Positions 24,315 through 32,900 of a stretch of DNA of 41,072 nt are shown in pieces. The first letter of the stretch is position 1. Every line of letters begins with the position of its first letter. The position numbers and the translations under genes are program-made. Source of the stretch: Myxococcales bacterium (lineage in GTDB: Bacteria > Myxococcota > Polyangia > Polyangiales > Polyangiaceae); the NCBI GenBank assembly GCA_003151595.1, contig PLXW01000066.1:4572-45643 (forward strand). The letters run 5' to 3'. Under the pieces are notes generated by a model. It searched no databases, was not told the DNA's origin, and saw only the letters and a program-made list of their open reading frames with translations.

Positions 24315-24713
24315 CTAGCGGCGGCGTGCTGGAGCCGCGTGTGCGTCGCCCATGCCTTCGGGCAACTCGAAATCGCACTCGATGCGGCCGGCGAACGACG
24401 CGCCGTCCTCCATCGAGATCTGGGAGCCTTGCACGTTGCCGCGCAGCTTCGCGGTCGCGCCGATCATGACCGCGCCCGAGGCCGCGACGTCGCCCGAGAG
24501 CTCGCCGGCGACCGTGACGGCGTGCCCTTCGACGTTCGACGTGCAGCGTGCGCCGTCTTCGATCGTCACGTCGCCGCGAACGACGACGTCTCCCTCGACC
24601 TGGCCACCGATGACGACGTCGCCGTCGCCGGTCACGCGGCCGCGAACGCGCGTGCCTGCGCCGATGTGGCTAGCCTCACCCGATGCGGTGTTTCTCGTGC
24701 GTGCTTGCGCCAT
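24315..24713 (-). CDS. Bactofilin
   Basis: The 132-residue product has a short polar N terminus (about 15 residues) and then the bactofilin core: H-I-G-A-G-T-R-V-R-G-R-V-T-G-D-G-D-V-V-I-G-G-Q and following rungs. The acidic C terminus ends F-E-L-P-E-G-M-G-D and a short basic tail. It is the first of three bactofilin genes in one direction. It starts 97 bp downstream of the membrane-protein gene that ends at 24811, so that gene could share the transcript or the operon may start here. Confidence 0.92.
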   Translation of the reverse strand: MAQARTRNTASGEASHIGAGTRVRGRVTGDGDVVIGGQVEGDVVVRGDVTIEDGARCTSNVEGHAVTVAGELSGDVAASGAVMIGATAKLRGNVQGSQISMEDGASFAGRIECDFELPEGMGDAHAAPARRR

Positions 24714-24752
24714 GATTCGCGACGGAACCTAGTACAGGCCGGCGCGGTTGTC

Positions 24753-24786
24753 TCGTCTCGCTTTATGCAGCGCGTGATCGAGACGA
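24753..24786. terminator. Possible stem-loop before the bactofilin operon
   Basis: TCGTCTCG (24753-24760) and CGAGACGA (24779-24786) form a perfect 8-bp stem around an 18-nt loop. It lies after the stop of the membrane-protein gene and before the first bactofilin start. There is no T-run, so an intrinsic terminator is uncertain; an operator or leader structure is as likely. Confidence 0.3.
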
Positions 24787-24810
24787 AGCGCGCGGTTCAA
24801 TCGTGTTTCG

Positions 24811-26337
24811 TCAGTCGTGTTTCCAGACCGACCAGCGCTCGCCGTGCCACACCTGATGGAACGTTCCAGCCGGCGGACGGAACCCCTGACCGCGCGCGAG
24901 CACGTAGTCGTACCAGGGCATCAGCTCCGCGCTGACCGACACTTGCTCGGGCGTCCATTCCCATCGCGGGCGCGCGGGGCCGGGCTGAAGGCCGACCTGC
25001 GGCGGGTACATCCCCGGTTTGAAATCGAACGGCCAGTGCGTGTAGCCGGCGTACGTGAACTCGACCGCGCCGCCCCGCTGCGCCTGGTAGTACGAGCCGA
25101 AGTGGAGGAACGGCGCCCAGTTGATGACGGTCGAGAACTTGTCGTAGATGAGCGCGGCGACCTTTTTCCCGGGCGGAATGTGCTCGATCGCTTCGTCGAT
25201 GTCGCCGACCTCTTCGAGCTGGAAGCGAATGAAGTGCTTGCACACGTTCACGGTCGACCCCACGGCGACCATGAGCGCCGCCGCCGTCACCAGCCAGCCG
25301 CGAACCCCGCGCGGAAAGCGGAGCATCGGCACCATCGTGAGCAGGAAGAGCGTGGGGAAGCGCTGCGCGAAGAGCCACACCGGGCCGCGTGACTCGCCGG
25401 TCGTGAAGTAGAGGACGAAGCACGCAAGCGGCACCACGATGAGGAGGCGCGCCTCGCGACGCGCCGGCGATCGGTCGCCTTGCGAGAGCCCCAGCGACAG
25501 CAGCGCCACGAACGCGAAGGCGGCGAACCACGCTTCGTCGGTCGTGTCGCGGAAGATGTTCGTCACCCAATCGAAGACGCCGCTCCACGCCTTGTCGAGC
25601 GGCGCGACCGCGTCCTTCGAGTTCACCGCCCCCTGCGCGATCTTCCCCGACGACGTGAAGAAGAACCACCACGCCACCGCCGCCAGCGAGGGGACCGTCG
25701 GCAGCCCGGCTCGAATCCAGTCGCGCGGACGCGACCACGGAAAGATCGCCGCGAAGCCGAGCCCGAAGAGGAGAAACGGGAAGACGTGCGAGAAGAAGAG
25801 GACGAACGCCAGCGCGGCCAGGATGATCGCCTCGCGCTTCAGGACCTCGGGCCGGCGATCGTTCTCGAGCTCGTCGAAGTAGCGAACCGCGGACGCGAGC
25901 GCCCAGAACATGATCGGAATGCCGAACATGAACGGCAAGAGGCCGAACATGAACATGACGTTCACGAGCAGCGGCACCGAGAGGATCGAGAGCCGCTCGT
26001 CCTTCCCGATGGCCTTGCACAGCGAGCGAATCGCGAGCGGCGTTCCGCCGAGGTACACGCAGACGAGGATGACGTTCGCCGCCGAGACGCCGGTGACGTA
26101 CGCCAGCAGGCTGCCGAGCAGGTAGTAGAAGAAGTACTGCGTCCGCCCGAATGTGAGATCGAAGTACGGGTCGATGCCGAAGCGCGCGTCGTGGAAGCTG
26201 TGGATCACGCGCATCGCCGCGACGTGGAACGGCATGTCCTGCAGCGGCGGATACCGCACGATCCACGCGGGCGCCGACGCGAGGACGGCGAGGGCGACGT
26301 AGAAGAGCGTCGAGGGCTGCGGCCGCGGGAGGCGCAT
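24811..26337 (-). CDS. Polytopic membrane protein of unknown function, GT-C-like layout
   Basis: The 508-residue product has an N-terminal helix, then a loop with Y-P-P-L-Q-D-M-P-F-H (an Asp/His-bearing first loop), and about ten helices to residue 365. The C-terminal domain of about 140 residues is extracytoplasmic. This layout resembles uncharacterised GT-C-type proteins in Myxococcota and other soil bacteria. No nucleotide-binding or transporter motif is visible, so a lipid-linked-sugar enzyme is the best guess. It is divergent from the 307-residue/GT39 pair across 80 bp and upstream of the bactofilin genes in the same direction. Confidence 0.7.
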   Translation of the reverse strand: MRLPRPQPSTLFYVALAVLASAPAWIVRYPPLQDMPFHVAAMRVIHSFHDARFGIDPYFDLTFGRTQYFFYYLLGSLLAYVTGVSAANVILVCVYLGGTPLAIRSLCKAIGKDERLSILSVPLLVNVMFMFGLLPFMFGIPIMFWALASAVRYFDELENDRRPEVLKREAIILAALAFVLFFSHVFPFLLFGLGFAAIFPWSRPRDWIRAGLPTVPSLAAVAWWFFFTSSGKIAQGAVNSKDAVAPLDKAWSGVFDWVTNIFRDTTDEAWFAAFAFVALLSLGLSQGDRSPARREARLLIVVPLACFVLYFTTGESRGPVWLFAQRFPTLFLLTMVPMLRFPRGVRGWLVTAAALMVAVGSTVNVCKHFIRFQLEEVGDIDEAIEHIPPGKKVAALIYDKFSTVINWAPFLHFGSYYQAQRGGAVEFTYAGYTHWPFDFKPGMYPPQVGLQPGPARPRWEWTPEQVSVSAELMPWYDYVLARGQGFRPPAGTFHQVWHGERWSVWKHD

Positions 26338-26417
26338 GAGCGTGGCTCGACTTACACGAATCGCGGGCGCGCGGTGCGATTGATCGACACGGCGTCTGAG
26401 GTAAAGTCCGCGCCGCT

Positions 26418-27341
26418 TTGACGTTCTCCGGGAGTTGGAAGACCTATGCGTTCGCGATCGTGCCGGCGATCGGGCTCCTCGAGCTCGGCGCCCACGAGGT
26501 GCAGATTCACTCGGTCGTGTCCGACGCGGACTGGGACGCGGCGCACGCGGCGGTCGAAGCCGAATGGAAACCGGGCGACCTCGTCGTCTTCGCGCCGTTC
26601 TGGGCCGACTCGATCGGGCGAGAGCATTTCGGCGCGAAGCTCGCGGGAATCCCCGACGAAGCGCGCCCCGACGACACGCGCTTCCCGCGCGCGTTCGAGG
26701 TCTCGATCCGCGGCGCGCACGATCCGGAGCTCGCTGACTGGAAGAAGACCGCGTCGCGAAAGGTCGGCGCCGTCACCATCACGACGCTCGAGAATCCGAG
26801 CCCCGTGCACCTCCTCGACGATCTTCTCGATCACGCGAACCCGGTGGGCATGGCGGTCACGCGCGTCGACAACGGCGCCGAGAGCGATTGCCGCTGGGCG
26901 CACGGCGCCACCAGCGCAGGCGGCCTCGGCGCAGGCCCAGCGACTCCGGGCGATCGCTTCGCGTGCGGCAGCGGCGGGTTCGTCGGCGTCTCGATCATCC
27001 ACGATCTCGCCGATCGTCCGCGTCGCTGCTTCTTCGCGCCGACCGCCGGCGGGTCGAGCGTCGTGCGCGTTCGCTTCGGCAACGTCGCGTTCGGCGGCGC
27101 GCTGCACGGCCACGTTGGCCTCGCCAACTTCAACGAGCGCGATCGCACCGGCCCGAACGTGACGCTCACGTGGCGCGCCAACGACCGCGTGCTCGGAAAG
27201 ATCACGCACGTCGACGGCGACGGCTGGAAAGGGTTCGAGCTCTCGACGAGCGATCTCGCCGGCCAGCACGCCGACTTGATCGCCGAGATCGCGTCGACCG
27301 GCGGCGGCCGTCACTTCTGCTTCGAGGCGGACACCCGGTGA
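26418..27341 (+). CDS. Membrane-anchored protein of unknown function, coupled to the following GT39 gene
   Basis: The product is 307 residues from a TTG at 26418, the first start codon after an in-frame stop at 26397; a GTG at residue 15 is an alternative. A weakly hydrophobic stretch (about 10-24) may be a membrane anchor. The rest is mixed alpha/beta: first a domain with D-L-V-V-F-A-P-F-W-A-D (about 54-64), then from about residue 140 a beta-rich domain resembling carbohydrate-binding jelly rolls. The stop overlaps the next start as GTGA, implying co-translation with the glycosyltransferase. It may act as an accessory or substrate-recognition subunit. I recognise no family. Confidence 0.65.
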   Translation: MTFSGSWKTYAFAIVPAIGLLELGAHEVQIHSVVSDADWDAAHAAVEAEWKPGDLVVFAPFWADSIGREHFGAKLAGIPDEARPDDTRFPRAFEVSIRGAHDPELADWKKTASRKVGAVTITTLENPSPVHLLDDLLDHANPVGMAVTRVDNGAESDCRWAHGATSAGGLGAGPATPGDRFACGSGGFVGVSIIHDLADRPRRCFFAPTAGGSSVVRVRFGNVAFGGALHGHVGLANFNERDRTGPNVTLTWRANDRVLGKITHVDGDGWKGFELSTSDLAGQHADLIAEIASTGGGRHFCFEADTR

Positions 27342-29077
27342 GCGAAGCCGTCCAACGTCTCCGGCGCGCGTGGCGCACTGCGGTCGATCTCCCCGCGACG
27401 ATCGGCTGGCGCGATCACGTCATCGCCGCGCTCATCGCTTCGGCGTACGTCGCCTGGCTCCTCTCGACGGCCCGCAGCCTCGGCTTCGCGCGCGACGAAG
27501 GGTTCTACTTCCACGCCGCGCAGACGTACTCGCGCTGGTTCGAGATGCTGATGGCGCGCCCGCACGACGCCATCAAGCAGTCGAGCATCGACGGCATCTG
27601 GTCCGAGAACCACGAGCACCCGTCGCTCATGAAGAGCCTGTTCGCGTTCTCGTGGATGTTCTTCTACCAGAAGCACCGCTTCTTCGCGGACGCGAGCACG
27701 GCCTTCCGATTGCCCGGAATGCTCATGATGGGTCTGACCCAGTGGGTCACCTATCTCTTCGGCGCGCGCGTGTACTCGCGTCGCGCGGGAGTCATCGCCG
27801 CGGTCCTCCTGGGTCTGATGCCCAACGTCTTCTACAACGCGCACCTGGCGTGCTTCGACGTGGGCATCATGGCCATGTGGACGTGGTGCATCTACGTCTA
27901 CTGGCGCTCACAGGCCGAAGGGGGATTCCTCTGGGCGATCGCCGCCGGCGTCGTCTTCGGCCTCACGCTCGATACGAAGCACAACGCCTGGATCTTGCCG
28001 GCCGTCCTCGTACCGCATGCGTTCTTCGTTCACCGCCGCGCGATGCTGGGTCAGCTCCGCGCAGGGCGATTCACGGTCCCCGCGGCGCTCGTGGCGATGG
28101 CCACGCTGGGGCCCCTCATCTGGTACACGCTCTGGCCGTGGATGTGGAACGACACACTCCCAAGGTTGCAGGAGTACTTCGCGTTCCACATGAACCATGT
28201 TTATTACAACATGGAGTTTCTCCACGAGACGTACTTCGAAGCGCCGTCGCCGCGCGGGTACATGCCGGTGATGATCCTCGCCACCGTCCCCACGGTGACG
28301 CTCGCGCTCTTCGTCTTCGGCCTCGCGTCGCGCGTGAAGCTTCACTTCGCGCGGCTGCGGGCGTGGGGGCTCGACGTCATGGGGCGCGCGCACGATCGCG
28401 TCAGGTCCCCGGATCGCGTGGAGAGCGATCTCCTCTTCGTGCTGGCGTTCGGCGCGGCGCTGGGGCCGTGGCTTCTGCCGAAGACGCCGATCTTCGGCGG
28501 GACGAAGCACTGGCTCACGGCGTACCCGTTCCTCTGTCTGTTCGCGGGACACGGATTCGATCGCATCGCGGACATGGCGACCAGCGCGCTCCGTGAGACG
28601 CGCGGCTGGGCAGAGCGCTCGCGCAACATGATCGCCGCGCAAGCCGCGCTCGTCGTGTGTGTCCTCGCCGCGCCGCTCGCCGAGACGGCGCACTCGCATC
28701 CGTTCGGGCTCTCCACGTACGTTCCGCTCATCGGCGGTACGGCGGGCGGAGCGGACCTGGGGCTCAATCGCCAGTTCTGGGGCTTCACCACGCAGAGCCT
28801 CGAGCCGTATTTCGAAGCGAAGGCTCCCCGCGGGGCGACGGTCTATTACCAGGACACCGCCGGTGACAGCTGGCAGCAGATGATCACCGAGAGACGCATT
28901 CGACCGGATCTGCGCGGCTCCGGATCGCTCGACTCCGACATCGCGATCGTGCACCTCGAGAGACACATGCTCGAGGTCGAGTACAACGAGTGGTCGGTCT
29001 TCGGGACCGACATTCCCGATTACGTGCTCACGCACGACGGCGTGCCGATCATCGACGTGTTCCGGAAGAAGCGCTGA
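27338..29077 (+). CDS. ArnT/PMT-like (GT39) membrane glycosyltransferase
   Basis: The 579-residue product starts at a GTG overlapping the previous stop. The first membrane helix is followed by F-A-R-D-E-G-F-Y-F-H, the acidic loop-1 motif of the GT39/GT83 group that binds the polyprenyl-phosphate sugar. E-N-H-E-H-P-S-L-M-K is the second conserved element, matching the E-x-P-P-L region of ArnT relatives. About ten more helices follow, then a soluble extracytoplasmic domain (about 460-579). Enzymes of this type move a sugar from a lipid carrier to a lipid A, protein or glycan acceptor on the outer face of the inner membrane. The acceptor is unknown. The 307-residue partner gene is translationally coupled. 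Confidence 0.85.
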   Translation: MSEAVQRLRRAWRTAVDLPATIGWRDHVIAALIASAYVAWLLSTARSLGFARDEGFYFHAAQTYSRWFEMLMARPHDAIKQSSIDGIWSENHEHPSLMKSLFAFSWMFFYQKHRFFADASTAFRLPGMLMMGLTQWVTYLFGARVYSRRAGVIAAVLLGLMPNVFYNAHLACFDVGIMAMWTWCIYVYWRSQAEGGFLWAIAAGVVFGLTLDTKHNAWILPAVLVPHAFFVHRRAMLGQLRAGRFTVPAALVAMATLGPLIWYTLWPWMWNDTLPRLQEYFAFHMNHVYYNMEFLHETYFEAPSPRGYMPVMILATVPTVTLALFVFGLASRVKLHFARLRAWGLDVMGRAHDRVRSPDRVESDLLFVLAFGAALGPWLLPKTPIFGGTKHWLTAYPFLCLFAGHGFDRIADMATSALRETRGWAERSRNMIAAQAALVVCVLAAPLAETAHSHPFGLSTYVPLIGGTAGGADLGLNRQFWGFTTQSLEPYFEAKAPRGATVYYQDTAGDSWQQMITERRIRPDLRGSGSLDSDIAIVHLERHMLEVEYNEWSVFGTDIPDYVLTHDGVPIIDVFRKKR

Positions 29078-29087
29078 CCGTCAGCGC
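29071..29087. repeat. 17-bp palindrome spanning two convergent stop codons
   Basis: GCGCTGAC-C-GTCAGCGC is a perfect 8-bp inverted repeat with a one-base centre. It contains both stop codons: the TGA of the GT39 gene (29075-29077) and the stop of the minus-strand methyltransferase gene (29081-29083). It may simply reflect that the two frames end alike, or help end transcription from both sides. Confidence 0.45.
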
Positions 29088-29788
29088 AAGCCCGCCTCTT
29101 CGAGCACCTCGCGCGCGCGCGTCACCGAGTAGAAGAGGCCACGCGCGTACAGGCGGAGTCGCGCGTCGTCGTCGAGGTCCCCGGTGCGATCGCGCGTCGC
29201 GCTCGCCAGGAGAATCGCGGCGGTCACGCTCACGTTGAGGCTCTCCACGAACCCGCGCATCGGCACGCGCACGCGGCGCGGGCAGTGCGACGCGAGCTCT
29301 TCAGCGATCCCGTCGCGCTCGTTGCCGAGGACGATCGCCACGCGCGGGATCGCCGCCAGGTCTTCGGGGAGGAGCTCGCCTTCCGGGTGAGCGGCCACGA
29401 GCTCGAGCCCGGCGTGGCGCGCGGCTGCGATCGCCGACTCGGTCGTGTCGTGGCAGACGACGTCGACCCATTGCTCCGCGCTCCGCGCGACCGACGCCGC
29501 GGCGAGGAACCGCTCGCGTCGCTCGACGACATGGAGCCGCTGCACGCCGAACGCTTCGCACGATCGAATCACCGCCGCGCCGTTGTGCGGATCGTGCGGC
29601 GCATCGAAGACAACGGCCACGCTCGCCAGCCGCTTGGCGATGATCTCCTGGATTCGCGCTTGCCGCTTCGGTGTGACGATGGGCTCGAGGATGCGGATGA
29701 CCTCGGCTGCACGCGTGCTCTCGTCGCGAACGAGCTGCGGGTCGAGCAGCTCGCCGGCGGTCAGAACGCCCGGGGTCCTCCGTCGCAT
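29081..29788 (-). CDS. trmH: SpoU-family 2'-O-ribose methyltransferase, TrmH-like
   Basis: The 235-residue product has the three motifs of the SPOUT/SpoU class: D-P-H-N-G-A-A-V-I-R-S-C-E-A-F-G (motif 1, about 66-81, with Asn69 and Arg75), V-L-G-N-E-R-D-G-I (motif 2, 153-161) and V-P-M-R-G-F-V-E-S-L-N-V-S-V (motif 3, 175-188). The deep trefoil knot typical of the family is formed by the last two. TrmH methylates the 2'-OH of G18 in tRNA; relatives act on 23S rRNA, so the exact target is less sure than the class. The N- and C-terminal extensions fit TrmH (about 230 residues) better than RlmB. No signal peptide; cytoplasmic. Confidence 0.88.
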   Translation of the reverse strand: MRRRTPGVLTAGELLDPQLVRDESTRAAEVIRILEPIVTPKRQARIQEIIAKRLASVAVVFDAPHDPHNGAAVIRSCEAFGVQRLHVVERRERFLAAASVARSAEQWVDVVCHDTTESAIAAARHAGLELVAAHPEGELLPEDLAAIPRVAIVLGNERDGIAEELASHCPRRVRVPMRGFVESLNVSVTAAILLASATRDRTGDLDDDARLRLYARGLFYSVTRAREVLEEAGLR

Positions 29789-29932
29789 GGGTGGGGCTGT
29801 ATAGCGCAGCGCGACCTCACCGCTCGTCGGAAATGAGGCTGGAAATGGGCTTGTTTGGGGGGTGGCGGCTAGAGTGCAAAGCTCACCGACCTAGCCTCGT
29901 CAAACGTTCGAGATCGGCCTCTTCACCCCCTC

Positions 29933-32900
29933 ATGGACTCCCGCCCGAGCACGCCTCACCCCTCTCCGCCGCGGCGACGCCGGCGCGATTGGACGCGGCG
30001 AATCGCGCGGATTCTGTGCGTGCTGTTCGCGGCGATCGGCGTCTTGCCGATCGGGCTCACGCTGCTGGCGCGATCGTCGCAGCTGAATGCTTGGGCTGCC
30101 AGGGAGTCGGCGCGCGTCCTGTCGGCCGAAGGGCTTCAAGCGGGGTACGCGATCCAGGTGAAGCTCGTGCCGCTGGCGCTCGAGCTCACGAACGTCCGCG
30201 TCGAGGCGACCGACGGCAAGGGGCCGGCGCTGACGAGCGATCGCATCAGCGCGCGACCGCGCATCTTCGCGTTGCTCGCGGGGAAGCTGGTGCTCGATCA
30301 GATCGAGATCGACGAGCCGTCGATTCGCCTCGTGATGAAGGACGGCGCGCCGCAGAACCTCGCTTTGCACCTGCCGAAGTCGTCGAACCCCACCGGCAAG
30401 ACGATCATCCACGCGCCGTTCTCGGTCTTCGCGGTCACGGGCGCGTCGGTCGATCTGACGCTCGACGACGCGCACCTCGTGGCCAAAGACATCGACGTCG
30501 ATCTCACGACCGACGACGACGGTCCCGAGGGGTCGAGCTTCGAGATCGCGACGCGCGTCGGGCACGCGATCTTTCAGCGATCGCGCGCGTTCGCGCAGCG
30601 CGGGACCGCCGAGCCGGGCGTGGCGGTCGACGACGATGAGCTGTGCTCGCTCGACGCGCGCGTCCGCTACGAGCCGCAGATGGTCCTCGTGCGCCGCTTG
30701 AGCGCGCAAGGCTCGGCCGACCTCGACGTCGCCAGCGACACGGCACCGCGATGCGATCTCGCCGCGAACGACAAGCGGCGCGTCGAGATCGACGTGAGCC
30801 ATCTGCGGGTCACGATCCCCGAGAAGAGCGCCGCCCTCCCACGCATCGACGGCCACGTTCACCTTCGCGCGCCGCTCGGACTCGCCGAGCGCGCCGCGCA
30901 GCTCCCGGAGACCGACGGCTGGATCGGCGTCGAGGGCGACCTTCGCTACGCCGACGACACGACGCTCCCCGAGCTCGACGGGCACCTCGAAGCGCACGAC
31001 ATCAAGCTCGCCAAGTATCGTTTCGCTCAGGAAATACAGGCCGATTTCGGCGTGCACAAGAACGTCGTCCACGCGCCGAAGATCATGGTGCGCATCGCCG
31101 ACGGCGTCGCCAACATCACCGACGCGCAGGTCGAGCCGCTCGTGAAAGGCATCCCGCTGCGCGCGAAGCTCGACGCCTCGGGCGTCAGCTTCTTCGCGCT
31201 CATGCGCGATCTCGGCATCTCGCCGCACCCGCACGTCACGTGGGACATCAAGGAGCTCCACTTGCCGGTGTTGAAGGGGACGCTCGCGCCTCTTCACCTC
31301 GACGGCGAGCTCGCCAGCCACACCACCAACTTCGCCGTGGCCGATCGCGCGATCGACGATCCGCTCCACCAGCGCATCCTCGGATTCAAGGAGGCGAGCT
31401 TCACCACGCACGTCGCCGTTCGCCCCGTCGCGCTCGAGTTTTCGAACGTGAACGCGACCGTCGGCAAAAGCGTGGTCGAAGGGGGGCTGTGCTCGATCGG
31501 CTTCGACGAGAAGCTGCGCGTCGATGTGCCGAAAGCGAAGATCGAGCTCGAGGACATCTCGCCGCTCGTCGACATCCCGCTGGCGGGGCAGGGCGAGGTC
31601 GAGGTGCACGTGTCGGGTAAGTTCACCAACCCGCACCTGGAAGGGAACGTCGCCATCGCCAGCTTCGGCCTCGGCGACATTCCGTTCGGCAACGTGACGA
31701 GCGGGCGCGTGACATTCGAAGGGACGCGCGTCGATCTGTTCGACATCAAGGCGCAGAAGGGGAAGAGCGCGTACGAGATGCCGAAGGCGTCGCTCGAGTT
31801 CGGCGGCAAGGCGTCGATGGAGCTCGACGGCGTGGCCACGACGACGGCCATGGACCTGCGCGACTTCCTGGCCATCTGGCATTTCGAAGACGACCCGCGC
31901 TTCGAGAGCCTCGACGCCACGCTCGCCACACGCGCGTCGATCCATCTGGCGATGGGCGGACCCGAAGACACGTGCGGCGGAGGCCTGGTCGACGTGCGCG
32001 CCGGCGTTCACGCCACGAAGGTGAAGCTGTACGGCGAGGAGTTCGACGACGGCGACGCCGACCTCGAGTTCCGTCAGTACGATCGCCTCGCGGGGATCGC
32101 CGGGAGCGAGGTGAGCGTGCGCGCGCTGACGCTCCACAAGTTCCACCCAGCGGGCAAGGAGCCCAGCGGATCGGTGCTCGCCTCCGGGCGCGTCTCGCAC
32201 GGAGGCGCGCTCCACGCCGACGTCGTGATGGAAGCGCTCCCGCTCTTTCGCATTCAGTCGCTCGGATCGTTTCGAACGAAGACCGAAGGGACGGTCTCCG
32301 GAATCGCCACGGCCGACGGCACGCTCGATCGCTTCACCGTCGCCTCCGACATCGACGTGAGCCCGGCGCGCATTCGCGGCACGCCGCTGGGGCCGTCGCA
32401 CCTTCACGTGACCGCGCTTCAAACGTCGCCGCCCGGGCGCTCGATGGGGAAGACGCGGTGCGGAGCGCCGATCACGCCGCCCTTCGACAAGGAGGCGTTC
32501 CTGGCCGACACGTCGTCGCACGGCGAGGTGGCGATCGACGGAGACGTCGCGGGGGGCGCGGTTCATTTCGACCACGTGGTCGTCACGCGGGCGCCGAAGC
32601 CGCTCATCACCGGGAAGGTCGCGGTTCGCGGGCTCGACCTGGGAGCGCTGGCCAAGATCGCGACGCCGCCGGATGCGAACGAGGTCGATGACCTCGCCGT
32701 CTCGGGCACGACGAAGGACGATTTCGCGGGGAAGATCTCGGGCGACCTGTCGATCGATCGCGCGCAGGTGGGCGAGCTGGAGCACGCCAAGATCCGTTTC
32801 GCGCCGCAGGAGCTGACGTTCTCGCGCGGCGCGGAGCGCGTGGTGATGAAGGCGACGAAGGAGACGCTCGTCCTCGACGAAGATCGCCTCACGGTCCCCT

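Noticed and set aside
26380..26407. Sigma70-like pair TTGATC and TAAAGT, 16 bp apart, before the 307-residue gene
   Set aside because: Each box matches only four of six positions, and the predicted start would leave an almost leaderless mRNA. It is too weak to annotate.
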